From an uncultured Actinomycetes bacterium (GTDB lineage Bacteria > Actinomycetota > Coriobacteriia > Coriobacteriales > Atopobiaceae): a DNA stretch of 64,000 nt. The DNA is taken from NCBI GenBank assembly GCA_900314645.1, contig OMWB01000004.1, forward strand, positions 22,502 through 86,501. The letters run 5' to 3'. The number at the start of each line of letters is the position of its first letter. Position 1 is the stretch's first letter. The notes under the pieces were generated by a model. That model saw only the letters and a list, made by a program, of their open reading frames with translations, ran no database searches and was not told where the DNA came from. Both the position numbers and the translations under genes were made by a program. This document shows, piece by piece, positions 34,160-43,385 of the stretch.

Positions 34160-35383
34160 TTACACCCTGCGAAGGAACAGTCCGCTTCTTGGCTTGGGGG
34201 CAAACCACGTTGACTTGGGCGGCATGAGCATGCCGGCATCGGAGACACGCATGAGCTCCTCCACGGAGGTGGGGAACATGAAGAACGCCACGCCATCAGT
34301 TCCTGCAAGTCGCTCAAGCTCCGCGGCACCATCCGCTCCGCTCACGAACTGGATACGGCTGTCGCTGGTCGGGTCGTCAATGCCCAGAAGGGGACCGAGC
34401 ACGCGCGCCTGCAGAAGCGAGGCGTCAAGCAGCGCGGTTGGGTCACCCGAGTCCTCCGGCAGGTCAACGAAGGCCAGGTCACGCCAGGCACCAAAGGCGT
34501 ACATTCCCACATGTCCATGCTCAGCGGGCACAACGGGCTCGGCGGTACGCTCCCCCACCGTCAGATGAGCTGCCTTGAGCTTGTCAATGAGGTCCTGTTC
34601 AGAGAGGCCGTTCGTGTCGGAGACAACACGGTTGTAGGCCAGGACCTGCATCTCGCTCGCAGGATACAGAATAGCCAGAAACGCATCCCGGGCACCGGCG
34701 TCGCCAGCAGCACGCGCCTCTTCGCACATGCGCACGGCAGCTGCCGCGCGATGGTGACCATCGGCGATGTAACCAAACGGAACTTGCTTGAAGGTCTCGC
34801 AGATCGACTCGACCGCCACCTCACGCGCGATGCGCCACACCGTGTGGCGGACGCCATCCTCGGCCACGAAGTCATACAGGGGCTCCCCGGTGCAGACGAG
34901 ACCCACCAGGAAGCTGATGGCGGGGAAATCCGGATACGTGACGAGGACAGGGCCAGTCTGAGCCGTCACCGTCGAGATGTGCGCAATGCGGTCGCGCACC
35001 TTCTCTTCGCGAACCTGCTCATGGCGACGAACCGTGCCCTCAAGGTAGTCGTCTACCGAGACGGCCGCGACAATGCCCGTCTGGGAATGGCCGTTCGCCT
35101 CGAGACGGTACACGTACAGGCACTCGCGCTCGTCGCGTACCAGCGTCCCATCCTTTACGCGGTCATTCAGCAGTTTTACCGCGTACTGATAGACCTCCGG
35201 CGCATACGGATCATGCTCGGAATCGAAAGCCGTCTCGGGCCGGTCGATGGCCATGAACGAATCCGGGCGCTCCGCGACGTAGGCACGTGCCTGAGCATCG
35301 TCTAAGACGTCGTAAGGTGGGGCAGAAAACCGCCCCGCGCGCTCAGGCACGGGGCGGAAGCAGTTGATAGGCTCGACGCGCAT
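34160..35383 (-). CDS. DUF1015 family protein linked to serine synthesis
   Basis: A 407-residue protein of the DUF1015 family: INCFRPVPERAGRFSAPPYDVLD at the N-terminus, the central IADGHHRAAAA and the C-terminal MLMPPKSTWFAPKPRSGLFLRR are its landmarks. Biochemical function is not settled. Members are often found beside serA and serC, as here. It follows serA by 39 bp on the same strand, so a role tied to serine or phosphoserine metabolism is plausible. The conserved DGHHR suggests an enzyme active site. Confidence 0.88.
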   Translation of the reverse strand: MRVEPINCFRPVPERAGRFSAPPYDVLDDAQARAYVAERPDSFMAIDRPETAFDSEHDPYAPEVYQYAVKLLNDRVKDGTLVRDERECLYVYRLEANGHSQTGIVAAVSVDDYLEGTVRRHEQVREEKVRDRIAHISTVTAQTGPVLVTYPDFPAISFLVGLVCTGEPLYDFVAEDGVRHTVWRIAREVAVESICETFKQVPFGYIADGHHRAAAAVRMCEEARAAGDAGARDAFLAILYPASEMQVLAYNRVVSDTNGLSEQDLIDKLKAAHLTVGERTAEPVVPAEHGHVGMYAFGAWRDLAFVDLPEDSGDPTALLDASLLQARVLGPLLGIDDPTSDSRIQFVSGADGAAELERLAGTDGVAFFMFPTSVEELMRVSDAGMLMPPKSTWFAPKPRSGLFLRRV

Positions 35384-35422
35384 GCGCGAATCCTCTCGTC
35401 GTGGCTTTTTTGGTGACTCCGG

Positions 35423-36589
35423 CTACTTGCGCAGCGCGCGGACGCGGATGACACCCTCGATGGCGGACAGACGCTTAACGGCATCGTCACTGAAGTCGCC
35501 GCTGATGTCAATGAGCGAGTAGGCAACGGTGCCACGGCTCTTGTCAGACATGTTGTCGATGTTGACGCCCTCGTTGGAGATCAGGCCGGTAATCTGGCCA
35601 ATCATCGTGGGGACGTTCTTGTGGAAGATGCAGAGGCGCAGGTCCGTGCACAGCGGGCCGAAGTCCACCGGCTCGAAGTTCACGGAATTCTCGATGTTGC
35701 CGTCGAGCAGATAGCTGCGGAGCTGGTGGGCGGCCATGATGGCGCAGTTGTCCTCGGCTTCCTTGGTGGAGGCGCCAAGGTGCGGGGTCACCACGGCATG
35801 CTTCATCTGGGTGGTCACGGAGTTGGCGAAGTCCGTCATGTAGCGACGCACGTGGCCATTCTGCAGGGCCTCGGTGAGCGCAATCTCGTCCACAAGGACG
35901 TCGCGGGCGTAGTTGAGCAGCACGACGCCATCCTTCATGGCGGCGATCTCGTCGCGGCCAATCATGCCCTTGGTCTTGTCAGTGGCCGGCACGTGAATGG
36001 TGATGTAGTCGCAGTTTGCCCAGATGTCATTGATGTTGGAGACGTGACGAACGTGGCGGTCGAGGCTCCAGGCGTACTTGATGGAGAGGTACGGGTCATA
36101 GCCATACACATGCATGCCAAGGCTACGGCCGGCGTTTGCGACCATCGCGCCGATGGCGCCAAGGCCAATGACACCGAGGTTCTTGCCGGCGAGCTCGCTG
36201 CCGGCGAAGTCCTTCTTGGCCTTCTCGGCCTGCTTGCCCACATTGGGATCGTCGGAGTTCTCCTCGACCCACTCGATGCCGCCCACGATGTCACGGGCAG
36301 CGAGCAGAAGGCCGGAGATGACCATCTCCTTGACGGCGTTTGCGTTGGCGCCAGGGGTGTTAAAGACGACGATGCCGTGCTCTGCGCAGCGTTCGATGGG
36401 GATGTTGTTGACGCCTGCGCCAGCGCGGGCGATGGCCAGAAGGTCGCGCGGAAGGTCAACCTCGTGGAGGCTCGCCGAACGCACCATGATGGCATGCGTG
36501 CCCTTGAGCTGATCGGACAGGACGAAGCCCTCGCCCAGCTCGTCAGTGCCCACCTTGGCGATGTTGTTCAGACAGTGTACCTGGTACAT
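35423..36589 (-). CDS. serA: D-3-phosphoglycerate dehydrogenase
   Basis: A 388-residue short-form enzyme of the first serine step. The NAD-binding GLGAIGAMVANAGRSLGM, the catalytic region around RAGAGVNNIPIERC, and VVTPHLGASTKEAEDN (with the active-site His) are clear. An ACT domain fills the last ~75 residues and probably senses serine. ATG 36589 follows TAAGGAG; the longer frame lacks a site. It follows serC by 55 bp, with a GC-rich imperfect hairpin between them. Confidence 0.95.
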   Translation of the reverse strand: MYQVHCLNNIAKVGTDELGEGFVLSDQLKGTHAIMVRSASLHEVDLPRDLLAIARAGAGVNNIPIERCAEHGIVVFNTPGANANAVKEMVISGLLLAARDIVGGIEWVEENSDDPNVGKQAEKAKKDFAGSELAGKNLGVIGLGAIGAMVANAGRSLGMHVYGYDPYLSIKYAWSLDRHVRHVSNINDIWANCDYITIHVPATDKTKGMIGRDEIAAMKDGVVLLNYARDVLVDEIALTEALQNGHVRRYMTDFANSVTTQMKHAVVTPHLGASTKEAEDNCAIMAAHQLRSYLLDGNIENSVNFEPVDFGPLCTDLRLCIFHKNVPTMIGQITGLISNEGVNIDNMSDKSRGTVAYSLIDISGDFSDDAVKRLSAIEGVIRVRALRK

Positions 36590-36644
36590 GGAATATCTCC
36601 TTATACAGCGCCCCGCCACCCTGGGGACGGGGCAGCGCCTCGTG

Positions 36645-37736
36645 CTAGTGCTTGGCCTCGAAGTCCTTCATGAAGGCGACGAGGGTCTCGACGCCCTCGA
36701 TGGGCATCGCGTTGTAGATGCTGGCGCGCATGCCGCCCACCGAGCGGTGACCCTTCAGGTTCTCGAGGCCGGCGGCCTGGGACTCCTTGACAAACTGAGC
36801 GTCGAGCTCGGGATCGCCAGTCACGAACGGCACGTTCATGAGCGAGCGGTCCTCGGCACGAACGGTGCCCTTGAAGAGGTCGGATTCGTCCAGGAAGTCA
36901 TACAGGACCTTGGCCTTGGCCTGGTTGAGCTTGGCCATCTCGGCGAGGCCGCCCTTGTTCAGCAGCCACTTGAAGACCTTGCCGCAGACGTAGATGGCCC
37001 AGCAGTTCGGGGTGTTGTACATGCTGCCGGCGTCGGCCTGCGTGCGCCAGTTGAGCATGGTCGGGCAGCCGTCGACGGCGCCCTCGGGGATGAGGTCCTC
37101 GCGGATGACCGAGATGACGAGGCCGGCGGGGCCGACGTTCTTCTGCACGCCGCCGTAGATGACGCCATACTTCTCGACGTCATGCGGCTGGGACAGGAAC
37201 ATGGAGCTCACGTCAGAGACGAGGATCTTGCCCTTGGTGTTGGGAAGCTCGTGGTACACGGTGCCGTAGATGGTGTTGTTCTCGCAGATGTAGACGTAGT
37301 CGGCATCCTCACGAATGGGCAGGTCGGAGCAGTCGGGGATGTAGGAGAAGGTCTTGTCGGCACTGCTGGCGACGGCCTGGGCGTCGATGAAGCGGGCGGC
37401 CTCCTGATAGGCCTTCTTGGCCCACATGCCAGTGAGGATGTAGTCGGCCTTGCCGTTGGCGCCAGGAAGCGCGCACAGGTTCATGGGCACGGCGGTGAAC
37501 TGCTGGGAAGCGCCACCCTGCAGGAAGAGCACCTTGTAGTTGTCGGGAATGGCCATGAGGTTACGAAGGTCGGCCTCGGCCTCATCGATGATTTGCTGGT
37601 ACATCTTGGAGCGGTGGCTCATCTCCATGACGGACATGCCACAGCCACGGTAGTCAAGCATCTCGTCGGCGCACTCGCGAAGGACGTCCTCGGGAAGCAC
37701 TGCCGGACCGGCAGAAAAGTTGTAGACGCGAGACAT
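36645..37736 (-). CDS. serC: Phosphoserine aminotransferase
   Basis: A 363-residue PLP enzyme converting 3-phosphohydroxypyruvate to phosphoserine. YNFSAGPAVLPEDVL at the N-terminus, FLQGGASQQF, and YGGVQKNVGPAGLV with the PLP Lys are the family markers. ATG 37736 follows AAGGAGG. It is the first gene of a serC-serA-DUF1015 set. A serB phosphatase is not obvious here, though the divergent HAD protein at 37894 or the one at 53142 could act as such. Confidence 0.96.
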   Translation of the reverse strand: MSRVYNFSAGPAVLPEDVLRECADEMLDYRGCGMSVMEMSHRSKMYQQIIDEAEADLRNLMAIPDNYKVLFLQGGASQQFTAVPMNLCALPGANGKADYILTGMWAKKAYQEAARFIDAQAVASSADKTFSYIPDCSDLPIREDADYVYICENNTIYGTVYHELPNTKGKILVSDVSSMFLSQPHDVEKYGVIYGGVQKNVGPAGLVISVIREDLIPEGAVDGCPTMLNWRTQADAGSMYNTPNCWAIYVCGKVFKWLLNKGGLAEMAKLNQAKAKVLYDFLDESDLFKGTVRAEDRSLMNVPFVTGDPELDAQFVKESQAAGLENLKGHRSVGGMRASIYNAMPIEGVETLVAFMKDFEAKH

Positions 37737-37893
37737 GCTGCCTCCTTTTTCGGTAAGAGGTATCTTTCGACGGGTGAATGATAGCCGAGAGATTCCGTAT
37801 TCACATAAATCCCTATCGCTACGTTGCAGTGTGGAAACACGCGACGCAACGCCATCCAGCGCTACCATGGAGAAAACGGACGAAGGAGAACTG

Positions 37894-38574
37894 ATGATTA
37901 CGCGTCACGGGATCGACGTCGCGAACCGCCGCTGCGTCGTCTTCGATTACGACGGCACCATTGCCGACACCAAGCCTGCCATCGTAGATACGGCGACCAA
38001 GGTGTTGCTCGATTGGGGCATTCCGCAGGATGAGGTTGCCCAGAAGGTTGGCGACCTCATCGGCCCGCCGTTCCCCCAAGCCTTCAGCATGGTCTTTGGG
38101 GTGAGCGCAGACGATGCTTCAGCAATCACCCGTCGATACCGCGAGATCTACTTTCAGAAAGGTGTTGACGCCTGGCCTCTCTTCCCTGGCATCGCCACCA
38201 TGGTCCAACACCTGCGCAAGGCGGGACGTAAGACCTGCATAGCCTCCTCAAAGCTGCACACCCTCATCATGCGTGGCGTGGCGGACAACAACGCCACAGA
38301 GCTCTTTGACGCGGCCATCGGAAGCCAGAAGGGCGTGGTGGAGACCAAGGAGGAGGCCATCCGAGCGGCCATCGCGGCCACAGGATGCTCACCCGACGAA
38401 GCCGTCATGGTGGGCGACCGCTTTCACGACGTGCAGGGTGCCACGGCCGTAGGCATCCCCTGCGTAGGCGTGCTCTTCGGAAACACCGGCACGCGCGAGG
38501 AGCTGGTGAGCGCTGGTGCCACGGCGGTGGTAGACACCACCGCCGAGCTCGAGGCCGTTTTGCTTGGGAGGTAG
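37894..38574 (+). CDS. HAD-superfamily phosphatase, phosphoglycolate-phosphatase-like
   Basis: A 226-residue HAD hydrolase. Motif I is VFDYDGTIADT, motif II IASSK, and motif III/IV lies in AVMVGDRFHDVQGA. The cap region suits small phosphometabolites (Gph/PpaX type); the substrate is unknown. ATG 37894 follows GAAGGAG; earlier in-frame ATGs overlap the serC leader. It is divergent from serC with about 160 bp between, so a link to phosphoserine or phosphoglycolate removal is possible. Confidence 0.85.
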   Translation: MITRHGIDVANRRCVVFDYDGTIADTKPAIVDTATKVLLDWGIPQDEVAQKVGDLIGPPFPQAFSMVFGVSADDASAITRRYREIYFQKGVDAWPLFPGIATMVQHLRKAGRKTCIASSKLHTLIMRGVADNNATELFDAAIGSQKGVVETKEEAIRAAIAATGCSPDEAVMVGDRFHDVQGATAVGIPCVGVLFGNTGTREELVSAGATAVVDTTAELEAVLLGR

Positions 38575-38655
38575 CTCAGGTCACGCCTGACGTTGCGGTA
38601 CCATACCCCTGACACGCACTCGCGGCGCCATGCCGCCTGACACAAGGAGCATCTC

Positions 38656-39441
38656 ATGGACGAGCGTCCAGACTATGGCAATTGGGTGCCGGCACCCATG
38701 ATCAAGGCACTGTGGGGCGCGACGGCAACCGTCGGCATTGCCTCCGTCGTGCTTGCCGCGCGCAAGGCCACCCGCATCTTTGGTTTAGCTTGTGCCGGCG
38801 TCACGTGCGCCGCAGCAGGCATGAGCGCCTACATGACCGCCTGCCGCCGCGAATTCGACTTTGAGGGTGGCGCGCTCATGGGGCAGATTCACCAGATTGT
38901 GGTCGACCACCTCCCCTGGAATGGCCAGGGGACGCTTCTCGACGTGGGATGTGGGGCCGGTGCGCTCACCATCCGCTGCGCCAAGGCCTTCCCCCAGGCG
39001 CAGGTACACGGCGTGGATATGTGGGGCGCCAACTGGGCATACTCGCGCGAACAGTGCGAACGTAACGCGCAGATCGAGGGCGTGGGAGATCGCGCCACGT
39101 TCTCGCGCGGCAATGCCGAGTCCCTCCCCTTCGCGAGCGAGTCGTTCGATGCGGTGGTAAGCAACTTCGTCTATCACGAGGTGTCCTCCGAGCCCGACAA
39201 GCACGCCCTCATTCGCGAGTCGCTGCGCGTCTTGAAGCCGGGCGGCGCCTTTGCGCTGCAAGACATGATGTGCCAGCAGTCGATGTACGGCGACATGGAG
39301 GCCTTCTGCGATGAGCTCCGCCGTGACGGCATCGCTGAAGTGCATTTCGAGCCCCACACCGAGGACGCGCCGTTCGTCCCCGCTTACGTGAAGGCTCCCT
39401 GGATGATCAGCGGCGCAGGCCTGCTCTGGGGCAGAAAGTAA
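38656..39441 (+). CDS. Membrane-anchored class I SAM methyltransferase
   Basis: A 261-residue methyltransferase. One or two hydrophobic segments occupy residues ~18-60 and should anchor it in the membrane. The catalytic domain follows: LLDVGCGAGALT is motif I, GVDMWGANW the acidic loop, and SLPFASESFDAVVSN the post-motif region. The substrate is not evident. ATG 38656 is preceded by AAGGAG. It is followed by the long hairpin at 39454. Confidence 0.85.
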   Translation: MDERPDYGNWVPAPMIKALWGATATVGIASVVLAARKATRIFGLACAGVTCAAAGMSAYMTACRREFDFEGGALMGQIHQIVVDHLPWNGQGTLLDVGCGAGALTIRCAKAFPQAQVHGVDMWGANWAYSREQCERNAQIEGVGDRATFSRGNAESLPFASESFDAVVSNFVYHEVSSEPDKHALIRESLRVLKPGGAFALQDMMCQQSMYGDMEAFCDELRRDGIAEVHFEPHTEDAPFVPAYVKAPWMISGAGLLWGRK

Positions 39442-39453
39442 CCCAGCCCCACG

Positions 39454-39545
39454 GCGATTGTTGACGGAAACGGGCCCCGCCGGTCAACATCAGCACAAGG
39501 TCTTGCTGATGTTGACCGGCGGGGCCCGTTTCCGTCAACAATCGC
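39454..39545. repeat. 42-bp perfect inverted repeat (GTTGAC-type hairpin, copy 2)
   Basis: Positions 39454-39495 are exactly complementary to 39504-39545, with an 8-base loop. Each arm has GCGATT, GTTGAC, 17 variable bases, GTCAAC, then ATCAGCA. The loop-proximal GTCAACATCAGCA is shared with copy 3 at 46046. It lies between the methyltransferase gene and hypB, both on the plus strand, 12 bp after the former and 57 bp before the latter. Confidence 0.95.
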
Positions 39546-39602
39546 ATGAACCGAATTAGAATAGAAAGCAAATTGCAAAACTGATTCATCGAGAGGACGG
39601 CC

Positions 39603-40271
39603 ATGGACCGCATCAAGGTCATCGAGGTCAAGGAAGACGTGCTGGCAAACAACGACCGTGCTGCCCAGGCACTGCGCGAGCGGCTTCATGACCAAGGCAC
39701 GATGCTTATCAACCTCATGAGCTCGCCAGGCTCGGGCAAGACCACGCTGCTCTCGGCCACGCTCGATGCTCTGCGCGACGAGCTCGCCATTGGCGTGATG
39801 GAGGCCGACGTTGACTCTGACGTTGACGCCTACACGGTGCAGAGCCACGGCGCGCGAGCCGTACAGCTTCACACCGGTGGCATGTGCCACCTGGACGCCG
39901 CCATGACCGAGCAGGGCCTGCACGAGCTGGGCACCGAGGGGCTCGACCTCGTCTTTCTTGAGAACGTGGGCAACCTCATTTGCCCGGCAGAGTTTGATAC
40001 CGGGGCCGCCCGCAAGGTGATGATCCTCTCCACGCCGGAGGGACATGACAAGCCGCTCAAGTATCCGCTCATGTTTGAGGTCTCTGACCTCGTCATTGTC
40101 TCGAAGATGGATGTCGCGCAGTACTTCGATTTCAGCTTGGAGGAGCTTGAGAAGAATGTGCGGCTGCGCAATCCGCGTGCCACCATCCTGCCCGTCTCGG
40201 CAAAGACCGGCGAGGGCATGGACGCCTGGTATGGGTGGCTGCGTAACGAAGTCAGGCAGTGGAAAGCGTAG
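39603..40271 (+). CDS. hypB: Hydrogenase/nickel maturation GTPase
   Basis: A 222-residue P-loop GTPase that delivers nickel to hydrogenase or urease with HypA. The P-loop is MSSPGSGKTT, VMEADVDSDVDAYTV is the family switch region, HTGGMCHLDA holds likely metal ligands, and VENVGN-like LENVGNLICPAEFD is the HypB signature. It lacks a His-rich N-terminal nickel store. hypA lies 4.5 kb downstream on the same strand; the rest of the hyp set and any hydrogenase are outside the window. Confidence 0.95.
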   Translation: MDRIKVIEVKEDVLANNDRAAQALRERLHDQGTMLINLMSSPGSGKTTLLSATLDALRDELAIGVMEADVDSDVDAYTVQSHGARAVQLHTGGMCHLDAAMTEQGLHELGTEGLDLVFLENVGNLICPAEFDTGAARKVMILSTPEGHDKPLKYPLMFEVSDLVIVSKMDVAQYFDFSLEELEKNVRLRNPRATILPVSAKTGEGMDAWYGWLRNEVRQWKA

Positions 40272-40314
40272 TGGACGCACGGGGAAGCGCCCGCTGAGTC
40301 ATAAGGAGAGGAAC

Positions 40315-43300
40315 ATGAACCAGTTTGACAGGCCAGGAGGCCCGACCGGTCGCCCTCAGGACGCCTACGGCGGCGCCAGCGTCGAGGAGCGCGCGCTGGC
40401 CATGCGCGGAGACATGACTGACGAGGAGATATCCGCCCGCAACGTCATTCCCACGGCCACGCCAAACGGCGAGCCCCATCACATGATCGCGGACGAGTAC
40501 TTCTCCGAGAACGACACCGCCACGCATTGGAAGCCCGCAACGCCCGACGAGCCGGGCCCCGCGGCAGCCGAGCCGCTCAAGCTAGGCGTGCTGCGCGAAG
40601 GCGCGAAGATCACGGACCGCATCCCCATCAAGCTGCACCTGCGCAAGGCAACGCAGAACGACCCCGAGTACTGGGGCCTCGCGGCCGTCATGACCGAGAC
40701 GGAGGCGGAGCTCCTCAAGCACATGAAGGTGCGCGTGCCTGAGACCTTCCAAGAGGTGGTGGAGGGCTCCGGGATGAACCCCGCACGCGTACAGCAGCTC
40801 CTCGATGACCTCTGCTACAAGGGCATCATGGAGTACAACTGGGAAAACCTTGACGGCAAGAACCCTAACCACGAACGCCGCTACGTGCTGCCGCGCTACG
40901 TGCCCGGCTCGGCCGAGTTCACGGTCATGAACCAGCACCTACTTGAGGAACACCCGGAGTTTGGCACGTTCTTTGAGCGCATGACCTATCTGCCGCTCAC
41001 CGTGGCCACCAAGCTGGTGCCTCCCGGAGGTGCGGGCATCGGCATGCACGTCATCCCCGTCGAGCACGCCATCAAGCAGGAGACCGTCACCGCCTCCGTT
41101 GAGCACCTGAGCCATTGGCTCAAGAAGTACGATCGCTATGCCGCAAGCTCCTGCAGCTGCGCCCTCGCCGAGCGTGCCCGTGGCGACAACGGCGGACGCG
41201 ACCCGCAAAACTGGTGCCTGGGCATCGGCGACATGGCGGACTACCTGGTCGAGACCGGCAAGGGCCACTTCATCACCTACGACGAGGTCATCGACATCCT
41301 CCTTGAGGCCGAGAAGAACGGCTACGTCCACCAGATCACGAACATTGACGGCGAGGAGAAGATCTTTGCCATCTGCAACTGCGACGTCAGCGTCTGCTAC
41401 GCCCTGCGCACGAGCCAGCTCTTCAACACCCCCAACATGAGCGCCAGCGCCTACCGCGCACACGTCGACGAGGAGAAGTGCGTTGCCTGTGCCGGCTGCG
41501 TTGAGGTGTGCCCCGCCGGCGCCGTGCAGCTTGGACAGAAGCTTATGACCACGCACGGCCGCGTCGAGTATCCCAAGCAGCCGCTGCCCGATGCCCGCAG
41601 CTGGGGCGAGGATGACTGGGACCCCGACTACAAGAACAACAACCGCGTGGAGTGCCACGAGACCGGCACCGCACCATGCAAGGTGGCGTGCCCAGCACAC
41701 ATCTCGGTCCAGGGGTACCTCCGCATGGCTGCTCAGGGCCGCTATCGCGACGCGCTGGCCCTCATCAAGAAGGAGAACCCCTTCCCCGCCGTGTGCGGAC
41801 GCATCTGCAACAAGCGCTGCGAGGCCGCCTGCACGCGCGGCACGGTGGACGAGGCCGTCGCCATCGACGACGTCAAGAAGTTCATCGCACAGAAGGACCT
41901 CGAGGCCGAGCATCGCTATGTGCCGGAGCCGGTCATTCCCTCGACGCGTGGACGCCTGCCGGAGAAGATCGCCATCGTGGGCGCGGGCCCTGCAGGCCTC
42001 ACCTGCGCGTACTATCTCGCCAACATGGGCTACAACCCCGTGGTCTTTGAGAAGAGCCTGAAGCCCGGCGGCATGCTGACCTACGGCATCCCCAGCTACA
42101 AGCTCGAGAAGGACGTGGTTGCTGCCGAGATCGACGTGCTACGCGAGATGGGCGTCGAGATTCGCTGCGGTGTCGAGGTGGGCGTCGACATCACGCTCGA
42201 CGAGCTTCGCGAGCAGGGCTTCGCCGGGTTCTACCTGGCCATCGGCTGCCAGGGAGGTCGCTCGGTCGGCGTCCCGGGCGAGGACGCACAGGGCGTCTCG
42301 AACGCCGTCGACTTCCTGCGTGCGGCACTTGAGGATCCCGCGTACGAGGTCACCGGCAAGACCGTGGTCGTCGGTGGCGGCAACGTGGCCATCGACGCCG
42401 CGCGCGTGTCGCGTCGCTGTGGCGCCGAGGACGTGAAGATGGTCTGCCTCGAGCAGCGCGACGAGATGCCGGCCCTTCCGCATGAGGTTGTGGAGGCCGA
42501 GGAGGATGGCGTCGAGATCGTCAACGGCTGGGGGCCAGCCTCCATCGAGGTCGACGACGAGGGCAAGGTACGGGGCATCACGTTCAAGCGCTGCACCAAC
42601 GTCTACCATCCCGACGGCACCTTCTCCCCAACCTACGACGATGCGACCACGACCTTCGTCCCCTGCGATAACGTGGTCCTCTCCATCGGACAGAGCATCG
42701 TGTGGGGCAACCTTCTGGACGGCAGCGCCATCGAGGTTGGACGTGGTGGCCGCGTCGCGGCCGACCCGGTGACCTACCAGACCGCACAGCCGGACATCTT
42801 CATTGGCGGCGACGTGTACACCGGCCCCAAGTTCGTCATCGACGCCATCGCCGCAGGTCACGAGGCCGCCATCAGCCTGCACCGCTTCGTGCAGACCGGC
42901 TCGAGCCTCACCGTCTCGCGCAACCAGCGCTACTATGTCGAGCTCGACAAGTCAGACATCGTGTTGAATCCCCTGGGCTACGACCATGCCGGCCGCCAGA
43001 TTCCACCTTGCGAGCGCGTTGAGCAGATCCTGCACAACTGGCATGACCCCAACTTGACCTTCACCGAGGAGCAGATTCGTACCGAGACGGCACGTTGCCT
43101 CTCGTGCGGCGCCTCCATCGTGGACGAGAACAAGTGCATCGGCTGCGGTCTGTGCACCACACGTTGCGAGTTTGATGCCATCCACCTGCACCGCGATGTG
43201 CCCGAGGCCAGTACCATGTACAAGGCGGAGGACAAGATCAAGGCCGTGCTGCCGTATGCCGCCAAACGTGGCATCAAGATTCTGCGTGGCAAGAAGGGCC

Positions 43301-43317
43301 CGTTGGCCTCAAAGTAA
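40315..43317 (+). CDS. Large Fe-S flavoprotein with GltD-like oxidoreductase domain
   Basis: A 1000-residue fusion. Residues ~100-200 look like a winged-helix fold. Then come clustered cysteines (280, 282, 301, 354, 356, 361), a ferredoxin motif CVACAGCVEVCP (389-400), a GltD-type Fe-S segment (447-507), the FAD site VGAGPAG (555-561), a second nucleotide site VVVGGGNVAID, and two C-terminal cysteine groups ending CIGCGLCTTRCEFD. It likely transfers electrons between NAD(P)H, flavin and several [4Fe-4S] clusters. ATG 40315 follows AAGGAGAG; the longer frame overlaps hypB. The partner is unknown. Confidence 0.85.
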   Translation: MNQFDRPGGPTGRPQDAYGGASVEERALAMRGDMTDEEISARNVIPTATPNGEPHHMIADEYFSENDTATHWKPATPDEPGPAAAEPLKLGVLREGAKITDRIPIKLHLRKATQNDPEYWGLAAVMTETEAELLKHMKVRVPETFQEVVEGSGMNPARVQQLLDDLCYKGIMEYNWENLDGKNPNHERRYVLPRYVPGSAEFTVMNQHLLEEHPEFGTFFERMTYLPLTVATKLVPPGGAGIGMHVIPVEHAIKQETVTASVEHLSHWLKKYDRYAASSCSCALAERARGDNGGRDPQNWCLGIGDMADYLVETGKGHFITYDEVIDILLEAEKNGYVHQITNIDGEEKIFAICNCDVSVCYALRTSQLFNTPNMSASAYRAHVDEEKCVACAGCVEVCPAGAVQLGQKLMTTHGRVEYPKQPLPDARSWGEDDWDPDYKNNNRVECHETGTAPCKVACPAHISVQGYLRMAAQGRYRDALALIKKENPFPAVCGRICNKRCEAACTRGTVDEAVAIDDVKKFIAQKDLEAEHRYVPEPVIPSTRGRLPEKIAIVGAGPAGLTCAYYLANMGYNPVVFEKSLKPGGMLTYGIPSYKLEKDVVAAEIDVLREMGVEIRCGVEVGVDITLDELREQGFAGFYLAIGCQGGRSVGVPGEDAQGVSNAVDFLRAALEDPAYEVTGKTVVVGGGNVAIDAARVSRRCGAEDVKMVCLEQRDEMPALPHEVVEAEEDGVEIVNGWGPASIEVDDEGKVRGITFKRCTNVYHPDGTFSPTYDDATTTFVPCDNVVLSIGQSIVWGNLLDGSAIEVGRGGRVAADPVTYQTAQPDIFIGGDVYTGPKFVIDAIAAGHEAAISLHRFVQTGSSLTVSRNQRYYVELDKSDIVLNPLGYDHAGRQIPPCERVEQILHNWHDPNLTFTEEQIRTETARCLSCGASIVDENKCIGCGLCTTRCEFDAIHLHRDVPEASTMYKAEDKIKAVLPYAAKRGIKILRGKKGPLASK

Positions 43318-43336
43318 GTAGAAACGACTCATAATC

Positions 43337-43362
43337 GGCTGGGCAACACGCGTTGCCCAGCC
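43337..43362 (+). terminator. 11-bp hairpin between the flavoprotein and aminopeptidase genes
   Basis: GGCTGGGCAAC (43337-43347) pairs with GTTGCCCAGCC (43352-43362) around a 4-base loop, 19 bp after the flavoprotein stop. No T run follows, so it may be an mRNA-stabilising hairpin or a weak terminator. Confidence 0.5.
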
Positions 43363-43385
43363 ACCCGCCCTTGAAAGGACCGCTC

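Noticed and set aside
36610..36633. Terminator between serC and serA
   Set aside because: The GCCCCG/CGGGGC stem has mismatches inside and no T tract. serA has its own good ribosome binding site 55 bp after serC, so co-transcription is likely.
38656..39441. Candidate for the missing CbiT methyltransferase
   Set aside because: It has membrane segments and general class I methyltransferase motifs, no CbiT-specific features, and lies 13 kb from the cobalamin island.
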